From Rhodococcus koreensis (lineage in GTDB: Bacteria; Actinomycetota; Actinomycetes; Mycobacteriales; Mycobacteriaceae): 64,000 nucleotides of DNA. The translations under genes were made by a program, and so were the position numbers. Where the stretch lies: the NCBI RefSeq assembly GCF_900105905.1, contig NZ_FNSV01000005.1, positions 1,426,001 to 1,490,000 on the forward strand, read 5' to 3'. The stretch's first letter is position 1, and every line of letters starts with the position of its first letter. The notes under the pieces are model-generated. The model was not told where the DNA came from and ran no database searches. It saw only the letters and a list, made by a program, of their open reading frames with translations. Shown piece after piece: positions 9,357 to 18,665 of this stretch.

Positions 9357-10367
9357 GTGACTACTTGGGTTCCCGACGTTCTCGGCGACGGTTATCAACA
9401 GCTGACCATCCCTCTCGGCACCGACCCCGACGGCGAGGGCGAGGTGAAGGCGACGCTGATCCGCTACCAGCCCCCGCAGGAGACGAAGAAGACCGGCCGC
9501 GCCGTGCTCTACGTCCACGGATTCACCGATTACTTCTTCCAGAAACACCTGGCCGAGCACTTCGCCGAACAGGGTTACGCGTTCTTCGCACTCGATCTGC
9601 GCAAGTGCGGGCGCTCGCTCGAACCGGGGCAGACGCCGCACTTCGTCTCCGACCTGAGCCTGTACGACGCCGAACTGGACGAGGCGTTGCGCCAGGTCCG
9701 GGAACAGACCGCCGACGGCGAGGTCCTGCTCGTCGCGCATTCGACGGGCGGCCTGGTGCTGCCGCTGTGGCTGCACCGCCTGCAGCGCAAGACGGGCGGC
9801 ACCGCAGCCCTCGGCATCAGCGGAGTCATCCTCAACAGCCCGTGGTTCGACCTGCAGGGTCCGTCGTACCTGCGGAACGTCGGGACGGTGGCTGTCGACG
9901 CGGTCGGGCGGGTCAAGCGCAAGTCGATCATCCCGAAGACCGGGCTCGACACGTACGGCGTGAGCCTGCATGTCGAGGGCAACGGCATCTGGAACTACAA
10001 CCTCGACTGGAAGCCGCTGAGCGGTTTCCCCGTGACATTCGGGTGGCTGCGCGCGGTGCGCCGCGGGCACGCGCAGTTGCACCGGGGACTCGACATCGGG
10101 GTTCCCGCCCTGGTCTTGCGTTCCAAGGCGTCGTACTTCGCGCCGCGGTACGACCCCCGGGTCGACACCGCGGACGCCGTCCTCGACGTCCGGCAGATCG
10201 CACGCTGGGCGGGGTGTCTCGGCGACCGCACCACGATCGTGCCGATCGCGGGCGCCCGGCACGACGTGTTCCTGTCCGCCGACCAGCCCCGCGCCGAGGC
10301 GTTCGCCGAGGTGGACCTGTGGCTCGAGTGGCTGCACGGCCACAACGCGGCGGAGGCGAACCGGTGA
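9357..10367 (+). CDS. Alpha/beta hydrolase (monoacylglycerol-lipase-like)
   Basis: 336 residues, GTG start. A serine hydrolase fold is visible: [12 protein letters not shown] (oxyanion strand and HG), then [11 protein letters not shown] with the nucleophile elbow H-S-T-G-G, and GARHDVFLS near the end with the catalytic His. [10 protein letters not shown] block resembles lysophospholipase/monoglyceride lipases. The substrate cannot be told. Its stop overlaps the mtr start (GTGA), as for its recalled mycobacterial neighbour, so it is co-transcribed with mycothione reductase and the YnfA-like gene. The link to mycothiol chemistry is only positional. Confidence 0.88.
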   Translation: MTTWVPDVLGDGYQQLTIPLGTDPDGEGEVKATLIRYQPPQETKKTGRAVLYVHGFTDYFFQKHLAEHFAEQGYAFFALDLRKCGRSLEPGQTPHFVSDLSLYDAELDEALRQVREQTADGEVLLVAHSTGGLVLPLWLHRLQRKTGGTAALGISGVILNSPWFDLQGPSYLRNVGTVAVDAVGRVKRKSIIPKTGLDTYGVSLHVEGNGIWNYNLDWKPLSGFPVTFGWLRAVRRGHAQLHRGLDIGVPALVLRSKASYFAPRYDPRVDTADAVLDVRQIARWAGCLGDRTTIVPIAGARHDVFLSADQPRAEAFAEVDLWLEWLHGHNAAEANR

Positions 10368-11749
10368 CACATTTCGATCTGGCGATCATCGGTTCGGGGT
10401 CCGGCAACTCGCTGCCCGACGAACGGTTCGCGGACAGGAAGATCGCGATCCTGGAGGAGGGCACATACGGCGGGACGTGCCTGAACGTGGGCTGCATCCC
10501 GACGAAGATGTTCGTGTACGCCGCGGAGGTGGCCCGCACGGTCACCGGTTCCGCCAAGTACGGCGTCGACGCCCAACTCGAGGGTGTGCGCTGGCCCGAC
10601 ATCGTCAAACGGGTCTTCGGCCGCATCGACCCGATCTCGGCCGGCGGGGAACGCTACCGCGCCGAGGACAGCCCGAACACGACGCTGTTCCGCGGGCACG
10701 CGACGTTCACAGGCCCGCGAACCCTCGACACCGGGACCGGGGAGGTGATCACGGCCGACCAGGTGGTCGTCGCCGCGGGATCGCGGCCGATCATTCCCGA
10801 CGTCGTCCGGGAGTCGGGCGTGCCGTTCTACACGAACAACGACATCATGCGGCTGCCGGAACTGCCCCAGCGGATGGTGATCATCGGCGCGGGATTCATC
10901 GCCGCCGAGTTCGCGCACGTGTTCTCCGCGCTGGGCACCCGGGTGTCGCTGATCGCGCGCAGCACACGCTTGCTGCGCCACCTCGACGAGGACATATCCC
11001 GCCGATTCACGGATCTCGCCGAGCAGAAGTGGGACGTGCACCGCGGGCACGCCGTGACGGCCGTGCGCCGGGACGGTGACGGCGTCGCCGTCGAACTCGC
11101 GGACGGCACCGTCGTCTCGGGCGACGTTCTCCTGGTGGCCACCGGACGGCAGTCGAACGGCGACGCCGTCGGGGCCGCCGCCGGCGGCATCGATCTCGAC
11201 GACGAGGGACGCGTCGTGGTCGACGACTTCCAACGGACCAGTGCCGAAGGCGTTTACGCGCTCGGCGACGTCTCCTCGCCGTACCAGCTCAAGCACGTCG
11301 CCAACCACGAGGCCCGGGTCGTTCAGCACAATCTGCTGCAGGACGCGTGGAAGGACACGTCGGGGCTGCGCGCCTCGGACCACCGGTTCGTTCCCGCCGC
11401 CGTGTTCACCGACCCGCAGATCGCGCACGTCGGGCTGACCGAGGCCGAGGCCCGGGAGGCCGGCTGGGACGTCACGGTGAAGGTACAGGCGTACGGCGAC
11501 GTCGCGTACGGGTGGGCGATGGAGGACGACGAGGGTCTCTGCAAGGTCGTCACGGAACGGGGCACCGGGCGTCTGCTGGGGGCACACGTGATCGGCGCCC
11601 AGGCGCCGACGGTGATCCAGCCGCTGATCCAGGCGATGAGCTTCGGGTTGACGGCGCAGCAGATGGCGCGGGGACAGTACTGGATCCACCCGGCGATGCC
11701 CGAGGTGGTCGAGAACGCTCTCCTCGGCCTCGACCTGCCGTTCGAGTGA
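10364..11749 (+). CDS. mtr: Mycothione reductase (NADPH)
   Basis: About 461 residues of the class-I pyridine nucleotide disulfide oxidoreductase family. The FAD motif is the unusual [13 protein letters not shown] that marks mycothione reductase, followed by the redox pair GGTCLNVGC (Cys39 and Cys44), an NADPH motif [13 protein letters not shown], and [15 protein letters not shown]. The C-terminal dimer domain contains [15 protein letters not shown] with the His-Glu base pair. It reduces oxidised mycothiol (mycothione), the main low-molecular-weight thiol of actinobacteria. GTG start at 10364, overlapping the hydrolase by 4 bp. Confidence 0.96.
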   Translation: MTHFDLAIIGSGSGNSLPDERFADRKIAILEEGTYGGTCLNVGCIPTKMFVYAAEVARTVTGSAKYGVDAQLEGVRWPDIVKRVFGRIDPISAGGERYRAEDSPNTTLFRGHATFTGPRTLDTGTGEVITADQVVVAAGSRPIIPDVVRESGVPFYTNNDIMRLPELPQRMVIIGAGFIAAEFAHVFSALGTRVSLIARSTRLLRHLDEDISRRFTDLAEQKWDVHRGHAVTAVRRDGDGVAVELADGTVVSGDVLLVATGRQSNGDAVGAAAGGIDLDDEGRVVVDDFQRTSAEGVYALGDVSSPYQLKHVANHEARVVQHNLLQDAWKDTSGLRASDHRFVPAAVFTDPQIAHVGLTEAEAREAGWDVTVKVQAYGDVAYGWAMEDDEGLCKVVTERGTGRLLGAHVIGAQAPTVIQPLIQAMSFGLTAQQMARGQYWIHPAMPEVVENALLGLDLPFE

Positions 11750-12075
11750 CGATCGCCAAATCCGTCGCGCTGTTCGCCGTCGCGGCGCTGTTCGAGATCG
11801 GCGGCGCGTGGCTGGTGTGGCAGGGCGTCCGCGAACACCGGGGCTGGATCTGGATCGGCGCCGGTGTCGCGGCGCTCGGAGCGTACGGGTTCGTCGCGAC
11901 GATGCAGCCGGACGCCAACTTCGGCCGCATCCTCGCCGCCTACGGCGGGGTATTCGTCGCGGGCTCGCTGATCTGGGGCATGGTGGCCGACGGTTTCCGC
12001 CCGGACCGCTGGGATGTCTCGGGCGCCCTCATCTGCCTGCTGGGCATGGCCGTCATCATGTACGCCCCACGCTGA
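11746..12075 (+). CDS. YnfA/UPF0060 family small membrane protein
   Basis: 109 residues, four predicted membrane helices: [60 protein letters not shown] and [15 protein letters not shown]. The FEIGG-W start, the QP block after helix 2 and the AYGG-FV-GSL-WG-V-DG-RPDRWD pattern define UPF0060. Distantly SMR-like, its transport role is unproven. GTG start overlapping the mtr stop; the stop lies within a strong terminator hairpin. Confidence 0.92.
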   Translation: MTIAKSVALFAVAALFEIGGAWLVWQGVREHRGWIWIGAGVAALGAYGFVATMQPDANFGRILAAYGGVFVAGSLIWGMVADGFRPDRWDVSGALICLLGMAVIMYAPR

Positions 12076-12099
12076 GCCCGGCCGGGCTCGGCGTGGGGC
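12064..12099. terminator. Bidirectional hairpin terminator
   Basis: A near-perfect palindrome: GCCCCACGC and GAGCCCGG pair with CCGGGCTC and GCGTGGGGC around one T-G mismatch. It overlaps the last codon and stop of the YnfA-like gene and ends 8 bp before the stop of the convergent alpha/beta-fold gene, so it can end both transcripts. Confidence 0.8.
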
Positions 12100-12106
12100 C
12101 GCAGGT

Positions 12107-12673
12107 CTACCAGGGGCTGGTGCGGAGCACGATCTCGGTGGCCAGCTCCGCGGCCGCGGCCGCGGGGACGTTGCTGACGCCGTCGAGTTGGACGACGCGG
12201 AAGTCGGAGTAGACGAAGCGTCCGCTGGCATCCGCCTCGGGGCGCCGGTCGGGGTCCCCGACCATCACGGTCGTGGGGAGTTCGACCGCCGGACAGTCGG
12301 ATCCGCGCACCGCACCCGCAGCGTCGGGCGCCGCCGGATGCCCCCGGTCGGCGACGACGAGGCTCGCGAAGCGCCCAAACTGGCGCGCCGCCAGCGACCA
12401 GGCCAGTTCGGCCCCTTCCCGGCTGCCGACGAGGTTGACCCATCCGACCTTCAGCTCGTCGAGCAGGCCCATGACCGCCGCTTCGTCGAGACCGGCGATG
12501 TCCTCGGGCACGATCGTGCGCAGGTCCGAATTGTGCAGGCGCTCGCAGACGCCGTCGTAGACATCCGGCCCGTCGCCGGCCCCCGGTAGCAGCAGAACGG
12601 TGTGTTTGCTCTCCGGTCCGTCGATCCGGACCGTGCAATTTCCATTTCCCACCGCCACGTGCGTCAGTTCCAT
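12107..12673 (-). CDS. Alpha/beta-hydrolase-fold protein with degenerate nucleophile elbow
   Basis: 188 residues. TVLLLPGAGDGPDVYDGVCERL resembles the first strand and oxyanion region of an alpha/beta hydrolase, and VNLVGSREGAELAWSLA sits where the nucleophile elbow should be. The elbow reads G-S-R-E-G instead of G-x-S-x-G, so Arg stands in the nucleophile position. PTTVMVGDPDRR and a short C-terminus follow; a catalytic His is not evident. I think it is a non-catalytic or cofactor-free relative; the function is unknown. It stands alone, divergent from the decayed GntR/ABC locus. Confidence 0.7.
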   Translation of the reverse strand: MELTHVAVGNGNCTVRIDGPESKHTVLLLPGAGDGPDVYDGVCERLHNSDLRTIVPEDIAGLDEAAVMGLLDELKVGWVNLVGSREGAELAWSLAARQFGRFASLVVADRGHPAAPDAAGAVRGSDCPAVELPTTVMVGDPDRRPEADASGRFVYSDFRVVQLDGVSNVPAAAAAELATEIVLRTSPW

Positions 12674-12728
12674 GGGCTAAAAACTACGCGATCGGGGACC
12701 TCTTGCGCTCGAACCGCCCTAGTTCTCT

Positions 12729-12752
12729 GGTTCCTTACATGAGTAATGAACC
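12729..12752. promoter_or_regulatory. Palindromic operator of a GntR (YtrA-type) regulator
   Basis: GGTTCCTTAC, a 4-nt spacer, then GTAATGAACC: ten-base arms with nine pairs. It overlaps the ATG of the gntR remnant at 12746, the position of autoregulatory operators of YtrA-type GntR proteins. The site is intact although the genes behind it are broken. Confidence 0.65.
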
Positions 12753-13136
12753 GATCAACCGACGAGGCGGGCGTCGATGATCGACTCGGCAGACCGCTGT
12801 TCCGGCAAATCGCGGAACTCATCGAGAACTCGATCATCGACGGAACCCTTCCCGAGGAAGGCCAGGTGCCGTCCATCAACGAACTCGCCGCATTCCACCG
12901 GATCAACCGGCGACCGCAGCCAGGGCCTGAATCAGCTCGCCGCCGACGGGATCCTCTACAAAAAGCGGGGAATCGGGATGTTCGTCACCTCCGGCGCCCG
13001 GAACGCGCTGCGCTTCAGGCGACGCGAGCGGTTCGCGCAACAGTTCATCGATCCGCTCGTCACCGAGGCGGACAAACTCGGCGTCAGCATCGCCGAACTC
13101 GAGACCATGCTCGACCAACGGGAGGGAGCACGATGA
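12746..13136 (+). pseudogene. Frameshifted GntR (YtrA-subfamily) regulator
   Basis: The first 55 codons read as a winged-helix GntR start (RPLFRQIAELIENSIIDGTLPEEGQVPS-INELAAFHRIN). The frame is then lost near 12912, and a second frame resumes as SQGLNQLAADGILYKKRGIGMFV to the stop. Restoring one C in each of two C-runs between 12910 and 12930 would give the usual INPATAAQGLNQL helix, so two single-base losses fit best. About 118-130 residues is the normal length of this subfamily. Its stop overlaps the ABC ATPase start (ATGA), an intact operon junction. A sequencing error alone could explain the frameshifts, but not the deletions in the next two genes. Confidence 0.8.
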
Positions 13137-13790
13137 TCGGCACGGTATCCGACACGACGACCATCGCCTCGGCGCGGGGCCTCGGCAAGCGATTCGGCGA
13201 CGTCACCGCACTCGACGATATCGATTTCTCGTTGCAGGAGAACAAGATCTACGGCCTCCTCGGCCGCAGCGGCGCAGGCAAGACCACGCTCATGCAGATC
13301 CTCACCGGCCAGGAGTTCCCGACCTCGGGCGCGGTCGAGGTCTTCGGACAGGCGCCGCACGAGAATGCTCGGGTGCTCACCGACGTCTGCTACGTCAAGG
13401 AGAGCCAGAAGTACCCGGACGACTTCAAAGTCCGGCACGCCCTCGCGAGCGCACGGCACCTCTTCTACGACAGGTTGCTCGCCGACTACGCCCAACACCC
13501 GCGCACGGTGGTGCTGTCCACGCATCTCATCGACGAGGTCAGCGACCTGATCGAACACGTGATCCTGATCGACAAGGGGCGGATCGTCCTCGACGAGGAC
13601 GCCGGCGCACTCCGCGAGGGCGCCGTCGTCGTCTCCGGTCTGGCGCCACTGGTGGCCGCCTTCACCTCGAACAAGACCGTGCTGCACCGGGAATCGCTCG
13701 GCAGTCACGAACGGGCGACGGTGCAGACCACGCTGTCGGACGCCGAACGGGACCGGGCGGTGGACGAGGGCCTGTGCTCGTCGGATCGTT
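13133..13790 (+). pseudogene. ABC transporter ATP-binding protein with the catalytic middle deleted
   Basis: The N-terminus is normal: ARGLGKRFGDVTALDDIDFSL, Walker A GRSGAGKTT, and a truncated helical start (HALASARHLFYDR). The text then jumps directly to LLADYAQHPRTVVLSTHLIDEVSDLIEHV, the H-loop region. The Q-loop-to-Walker-B stretch, with the LSGG-like signature and the Walker B Asp-Glu, is missing, roughly 70-80 residues by comparison with YtrB-type ATPases. The C-terminus also runs out of homology after ERDRAVDEGL and joins the permease remnant. It cannot hydrolyse ATP normally. Confidence 0.8.
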
Positions 13791-14286
13791 CACGATCGGT
13801 GCGGCCATCTTCGCGATGGTCGGCGACACCGGCAGCGACATCAATTTCAGCGGCGGCGTCTTCTCCCTGTTCGGGTTCGCCCTCGCGTTCTACCTGCAGG
13901 CCATGACGCAGACGTTCCCGTTCGCACTGGGGACGAGCGTCACCCGGCGCGACTACTTCGCGGCCACCCTGCTGGTCGCCGCCGTCCAGGTTCTCGTGTT
14001 CGGGATACTGCTCTACGGCCTGTCGCTGACCGCGGCGTCGGGACTGTTCCTGGGCGCACTGCATCACCGGTGGCGGGTGGTGGGCCTGTTCACGCTCGGC
14101 GTCGGCACTCTCCTCGCCGCAGGCGGCGCCGCATTCGTGATCACGTGGCAGAAGTGGTGGCCGGACATCGGCCACTGGTTCGCCGATGCGCCCCGATCGG
14201 TGCCGATGGTGTGGCTGCCCGCGCTGGCCGCCGCGGCGGGGCATCCTCGCCGCGGGTGGACGGTCGTCCGCCGCGCGACGGCCTAG
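13774..14286 (+). pseudogene. Truncated ABC-2 permease remnant
   Basis: Starts abruptly in a membrane segment (VLVGSFTIGAAIFAMVG), so the usual N-terminal helix is gone. It continues as FSLFGFALAFYLQAMTQTFPFALGTSVTRRDYF, typical of the permease partners of YtrB ATPases. Another junction occurs after LTAASGL, where the ERATGG-type middle is absent. The tail reads GHPRRGWTVV where compensating one-base changes near 14240-14260 would give GILAAGWTVV. The remnant ends 4 bp inside the convergent cobQ stop. Confidence 0.75.
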
Positions 14287-15821
14287 CGCAGCAGGGTCGA
14301 CGCGATGGCAGGCAGCCCGGTAGGGGCGCCCGCCCCGAGCAGCGCCTCGAGGGCGTGCAGATCGAGATTCTGCTCCACCAGGTCCGCCAGCAGATCGAGT
14401 TGAGCGGTCCGGATCGAAGCGACGTCCGTGTCCGGGGCGGTGACGAAGCCGGTTCTCCCCGCGTGCTCGGCCACGTCGTCCAGCAGAAGCCGGCGGAACC
14501 GGTCGGTCTCGAGCAGACCGTGCCAGTGCGTGCCGTACACGGCGCCGCGGATACTGCCCTCCGCGGCGCCGCTGCTCGCGTGGAGCAGCGGCGGATCGCC
14601 GTTGCGGCTCACCCGCCCATGATGGATCTCGTACCCGGACACCGGAACTCCGTGGGCGTCGCCGCGGACCTGCGCGAGCACCTTGTCCGGGGCGAACTCC
14701 ACCTCGAGGTCGAGCAGTCCCAGCCCGGGTACCGCACCCCGGCCGGATTCGACGTCGTCGACGATGACGGACCCGAGCATCTGGTAGCCGCCGCACACGC
14801 CGAGAACCGGGCCGCCGCGTTTCGCATGCACGGCGATCGCGTCCGCGATGCCGGTGCGGCGCAACCACTCCAGATCCGACACGGTCGACTTGCTGCCGGG
14901 CAGCACGATCAGGTCGGCGTCCTCGAGCCGCGACGGATCGCCGACCCAGCGCACCGACACGCCCGGTTCGCACGCGAGCGCCTCGACGTCCGTCGAATTG
15001 GAGATGCGGGGCAGGCGGATCGCGGCCACGCGTAGCCAGTCGTCGCCGACCGGTGGTGCCGGACGTCCGACCGGGGCGTCCCCCACCACACCCAGCGAAT
15101 CCTCCGCGTCGAGCCACAGGTCCTCGGCGAAGGGAATCACCCCGAGCGTCGGGCGACCCGTCATCGCCGTCAACTGCTCCAGACCCGGCGCCAGCAACGA
15201 CACGTCGCCGCGGAACTTGTTGATCACGAAACCCGCGATCAACGCCTGGTCCTCCGGCGCGAGGACCGCCACCGTGCCGAACAGGTGAGCCAGCACCCCC
15301 CCGCGGTCGATGTCGCCGACGACGAGCACCGGGAGGTCCGCCGCGCGGGCGAGCCCCATGTTCGCGAGGTCCGTGGCCCGCAGGTTGATCTCGGCGGGAG
15401 ACCCCGCGCCCTCACACAGCACGACGTCGTATTCGGCGCGCAGCGATTCCAGTTCCTCGGCCACGACCGCGCGCAGGTGCTGCCGGTGCTCGATGTAGTC
15501 GCGGGCCCCGACGGACGTGACGGCGCGCCCCCGTACCACCAGTTGTGACGTGCGGTCGCTGCCCGGTTTCAGCAGCACCGGGTTGAAGCGGACGCTCGGC
15601 TCGAGTCCGCAGGCCGCGGCCTGCAGGGCCTGCGCCCGGCCGATCTCGCCGCCGTCCAGCGTGACGACGGAGTTGTTCGACATGTTCTGCGCCTTGAACG
15701 GCGCCACCCGGACACCCCGCCGCGCCAGCATCCGGCACAGTCCGGCCACGAGCACACTCTTGCCCGCGTCGGACGTGGTGCCGGCAACGAGCAGGGCGCC
15801 CCTCCACCGGCTCTCGATCAA
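14283..15821 (-). CDS. cobQ: Cobyric acid synthase (glutamine-hydrolysing)
   Basis: About 512 residues. The N-terminal P-loop ([21 protein letters not shown]) and [14 protein letters not shown] are CobQ hallmarks, followed by [15 protein letters not shown] and [14 protein letters not shown]. The C-terminal triad glutamine amidotransferase has the nucleophile in [12 protein letters not shown] and a catalytic His in GTHWHGLLE. It amidates the b, d, e and g side chains of adenosylcobyrinate diamide. The start must be TTG 15821, overlapping the map stop (TTGA), because no other start fits before the P-loop. It is not next to the main cob operon; map-cobQ coupling is unusual but in frame. Confidence 0.95.
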   Translation of the reverse strand: MIESRWRGALLVAGTTSDAGKSVLVAGLCRMLARRGVRVAPFKAQNMSNNSVVTLDGGEIGRAQALQAAACGLEPSVRFNPVLLKPGSDRTSQLVVRGRAVTSVGARDYIEHRQHLRAVVAEELESLRAEYDVVLCEGAGSPAEINLRATDLANMGLARAADLPVLVVGDIDRGGVLAHLFGTVAVLAPEDQALIAGFVINKFRGDVSLLAPGLEQLTAMTGRPTLGVIPFAEDLWLDAEDSLGVVGDAPVGRPAPPVGDDWLRVAAIRLPRISNSTDVEALACEPGVSVRWVGDPSRLEDADLIVLPGSKSTVSDLEWLRRTGIADAIAVHAKRGGPVLGVCGGYQMLGSVIVDDVESGRGAVPGLGLLDLEVEFAPDKVLAQVRGDAHGVPVSGYEIHHGRVSRNGDPPLLHASSGAAEGSIRGAVYGTHWHGLLETDRFRRLLLDDVAEHAGRTGFVTAPDTDVASIRTAQLDLLADLVEQNLDLHALEALLGAGAPTGLPAIASTLLR

Positions 15822-16675
15822 GGCAGGGTGAGGATCTCGTTGCCGGTCTCGGTGACCACGATGGTGTGCTCGAACTGGGCCGTCCACTTGCGATCCTTGG
15901 TGACCACGGTCCAGTCGTCGTCCCACATGTCCCAGCCGATGTCACCGAGGTTGATCATCGGTTCGATCGTGAACACCATGCCGGGTTCGATGACCGTGTC
16001 CACGGAAGGCTCGTCGTAGTGGAGGATGACGAGGCCGTTGTGGAACGTGGTGCCGATGCCGTGTCCGGTGAAGTCGCGGACCACGCCGTATCCGAAGCGG
16101 TGCGCGTACGACTCGATGACACGGCCGACCACGTTGAGCGCCCGGCCCGGCTTGACGGCCTTGATGGCGCGCATCGTCGCCTCGTGGGTCCGCTCCACCA
16201 GCAACCGGTTCTCCTCGGCGACGTCGCCCGCGAGGAACGTGGCGTTGGTGTCTCCGTGCACGCCGCCGATGTAGGCGGTGACGTCGATGTTGACGATGTC
16301 ACCGTCCTGGATCACCGTCGAGTCGGGGATGCCGTGGCAGATCACCTCGTTCAGCGAGGTGCAGCACGACTTGGGGAATCCCTTGTAGCCGAGCGTCGAC
16401 GGATAGGCGCCGTGATCGATCATGTACTCGTGCGCAATGCGGTCGAGTTCGTCGGTGGTGACGCCCGGCGCCACCGCCTTACCGGCCTCCTGCAGGGCCT
16501 GCGCGGCGATCTTGCTCGCCACCCGCATGGCCTCGATGGTCTCCGGGGTCTGGACCCACGGCTCGTTGCCTTCCTTGGCCGTGGGCTTCCACGCGTACTC
16601 GGGACGCTCGATTCCCGCCGGTACGGCGAGGACGGGAGACACGGTTCCGGGGCTCAGTGCTGTGCGGACAGACAT
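15818..16675 (-). CDS. map: Methionine aminopeptidase, type I
   Basis: 285 residues, with the N-terminal extension of the actinobacterial MapB form ([21 protein letters not shown]) before the pita-bread domain. Metal ligands are visible in [19 protein letters not shown] (two Asp), GHGIGTTFH (His), TIEPMINLG (Glu) and the final Glu in [10 protein letters not shown]. It removes initiator Met from nascent proteins. ATG 16675 is chosen; upstream sequence in the open frame is not family-like. It is likely translationally coupled to cobQ. Confidence 0.96.
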   Translation of the reverse strand: MSVRTALSPGTVSPVLAVPAGIERPEYAWKPTAKEGNEPWVQTPETIEAMRVASKIAAQALQEAGKAVAPGVTTDELDRIAHEYMIDHGAYPSTLGYKGFPKSCCTSLNEVICHGIPDSTVIQDGDIVNIDVTAYIGGVHGDTNATFLAGDVAEENRLLVERTHEATMRAIKAVKPGRALNVVGRVIESYAHRFGYGVVRDFTGHGIGTTFHNGLVILHYDEPSVDTVIEPGMVFTIEPMINLGDIGWDMWDDDWTVVTKDRKWTAQFEHTIVVTETGNEILTLP

Positions 16676-16733
16676 GGGTACCAGGTTAGACCCGCACCTG
16701 GCCGGGGCGCCTCGGGACCCGCCGCGCGGGTTC

Positions 16734-17441
16734 TCAGTCCCGCAGGGTCGTGAGGAATGCGATCCGGTCGCCGCGGTAGAGAGAACGCACCCGTTCGATC
16801 GGAACACCCGCAGTGTCGAGCGAGAGCCGGTGGAGCAGCAGCATCGGCATGGCGGTGGTCGAGTCGAGCAGCGCGGCCTCCCGCGGGGAGGCCAGCACGG
16901 TCTCGATCCGCTCGGTGGCGGACGCGAACACCACTCCCGTCTCGCGGATCGCCGCGTACAGCGAGGTGCCCGGGTCGAATGCGCGCGCCATCTCCCCGAA
17001 GCGGCCTGCGGGCAGATGGGTGCTCTCGAGCCCGATCTTCTCGTTGTCCGCGAGCAGGACCCGTTCGAGGTGGATCACCGGCGCGCCGATCGCGAGACCG
17101 AGCGCCTCGGCGAGGTCGGCGTCGGCGCCGAGTTCCTCGAACGTGACCAGTTCACGCCCGGGCACCCGCCCCTGGCTGACGGCACCCTCGGTGTAGGACC
17201 GCAGCGACAGCGGCTGCACGAGCTTGGGGCTGGCGACGACGGTGCCGCGGCCTCGACGCTCGACGCGTCCCTCGACCAGCAACTCGTGGATGGCCTGCCG
17301 CACCGTCTCGCGGGACACCGTGAACCGCAGGGCCAGTTCCCGCTCCGCGGGCACCGCGTCCCCCACCTCGAGTTCGGCGAGGATGGACTCGAGTTCGGTG
17401 CGGACGCGGTAGTACTTGGGGACGTTCGGCGTCCGGGTCAT
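16734..17441 (-). CDS. phnF: PhnF-type GntR/HutC regulator of phosphonate uptake
   Basis: 235 residues. N-terminal winged helix ([54 protein letters not shown] split over the usual GntR positions 15-70) and a C-terminal UTRA ligand domain ([18 protein letters not shown] and [15 protein letters not shown]). It is divergent from the PhnSTUV-type operon, and two copies of TGGTCTAKACCA-like palindromes lie between. The mycobacterial PhnF operator I recall, TGGTATAGACCA, is nearly identical. I infer a repressor of the importer, relieved under phosphate starvation or by phosphonate. ATG 17441. Confidence 0.85.
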   Translation of the reverse strand: MTRTPNVPKYYRVRTELESILAELEVGDAVPAERELALRFTVSRETVRQAIHELLVEGRVERRGRGTVVASPKLVQPLSLRSYTEGAVSQGRVPGRELVTFEELGADADLAEALGLAIGAPVIHLERVLLADNEKIGLESTHLPAGRFGEMARAFDPGTSLYAAIRETGVVFASATERIETVLASPREAALLDSTTAMPMLLLHRLSLDTAGVPIERVRSLYRGDRIAFLTTLRD

Positions 17442-17519
17442 CGCGTGACGGTGCCGATCGGCACGGACTCACCGGACGCGTCGCCGTCGTCGTTCATGCG
17501 GCCGAGCGTACCCGAAAAA

Positions 17520-17578
17520 TGGTCTATACCAATTGTTCACCTGGCGTTCCCCCAACGGTGGCCCAATGGTCTAGACCA
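17520..17578. promoter_or_regulatory. Two PhnF-type operators in the divergent phn promoter
   Basis: TGGTCTATACCA at 17520-17531 and the perfect palindrome TGGTCTAGACCA at 17567-17578 stand with centres 47 bp apart, between the regulator start (17441) and the binding-protein start (17626). The second copy is 48 bp before the binding-protein ATG. The arrangement of two 12-bp inverted repeats matches the known M. smegmatis PhnF sites. Confidence 0.85.
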
Positions 17579-17625
17579 AACGGCAGGCTCCTCGGCACCG
17601 ACCCCCTCATCGTTAGGAATTCGCC

Positions 17626-18663
17626 ATGCGTCTTCGCCCACGGATCGCCGCCGCCGCCCTGGCCGCGACCGTCCTCACCCTCGGAACCGCTTGCGGCGGA
17701 ACCGGTACCGCCGCGAACTCGGGCACCGACACCGTCACCGTGTACAGCGCCGACGGACTCTCCGGGTGGTACCAGTCGCGTTTCGACGCCTTCACCGAAC
17801 GGACCGGGATCGCGGTGAACCTCGTCGAAGCCGGATCCGGCGAAGTCGTCTCCCGCCTCGACAAGGAACAGTCGAACCCGCAGGCCGACGTCGTCGTCAC
17901 GCTCCCGCCGTTCATCCAGAAGGCGGACGCCCAGGGACTGCTCGTCCCCAGCGGCGTCGACACCTCCGCCGTCCCCGCTGCCGAGACCGACCCGGCCGGC
18001 CGCTTCGTTCCCGTCGTCGGGAACTACCTGTCCTTCATCGCCAACCCTGCGGCGTCGCCCGCTCCCCGCACCTGGGACGACCTGCTGTCCGACCGGCTCG
18101 AGGGCAGGATCCAGTACTCCACCCCCGGTCAGGCCGGCGACGGCACCGCGGTGCTGCTGCTCCTGCAGCACCTGATAGGCAAGGACGGCGCGCTCGACTA
18201 CCTCGCGAAGCTCCAGGCCAACAACGTGGGACCGTCGTCCTCGACGGGCAAGCTGCAGTCGAAGGTCAGCAACGGCGAACTGCTCGTGGCCAACGGCGAC
18301 GTCCAGATGAACCTCACCTCCATCGCCGACGACGGCTCGACATTCGACCTCTTCTTCCCCGCCGCCGCCGACGGCACCCGCACCACCGTCGCCCTGCCGT
18401 ACGTGATGGGCCTGGCGAAGGGCGCGCCGCGCAGCGAGCAGGGCAGGCAGTTGATGGAGTTCCTGCTGTCCGAGGAGTCACAGAAGACGGTCGCCGACGA
18501 GGCGCGCGGCGTGTCGGTCCGCGAGGACGTGCGCGCCGCCGCGAGCGACAGCGCCCCGGCGCGCGCCCTGCAGGGCGTCCAGGTGTGGTCGCCGAACTGG
18601 AACGACGTACTCACCGAACTCGATTCGGACGTCGCCGCGTACCAGAAGGCCACCGGGAGCTGA
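17626..18663 (+). CDS. phnS: 2-Aminoethylphosphonate-type ABC transporter substrate-binding lipoprotein
   Basis: 345 residues. A lipoprotein signal (RIAAAALAATVLTLGTACGG, lipobox Cys about 23) is followed by VTVYSADGLSGWYQSRFDAFTERTGIAVNLVEAGSGEVVSRL, the start of a family-1/6 (iron/phosphonate-type) solute-binding protein. NPQADVVVTLPPF and FVPVVGNYLSFIANP are typical of PhnS. The TAGGAA ribosome site is 6 nt from ATG. The protein should capture 2-aminoethylphosphonate or a related phosphonate outside the membrane. Specificity rests on the PhnF sites and gene order; a ferric or polyamine ligand is the alternative. Confidence 0.85.
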   Translation: MRLRPRIAAAALAATVLTLGTACGGTGTAANSGTDTVTVYSADGLSGWYQSRFDAFTERTGIAVNLVEAGSGEVVSRLDKEQSNPQADVVVTLPPFIQKADAQGLLVPSGVDTSAVPAAETDPAGRFVPVVGNYLSFIANPAASPAPRTWDDLLSDRLEGRIQYSTPGQAGDGTAVLLLLQHLIGKDGALDYLAKLQANNVGPSSSTGKLQSKVSNGELLVANGDVQMNLTSIADDGSTFDLFFPAAADGTRTTVALPYVMGLAKGAPRSEQGRQLMEFLLSEESQKTVADEARGVSVREDVRAAASDSAPARALQGVQVWSPNWNDVLTELDSDVAAYQKATGS

Positions 18664-18665
18664 TC

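Noticed and set aside
13774-14286. Intact short membrane protein gene
   Set aside because: It starts in the middle of a helix, lacks the family middle and follows a gene with deleted catalytic motifs, so a remnant is more likely.
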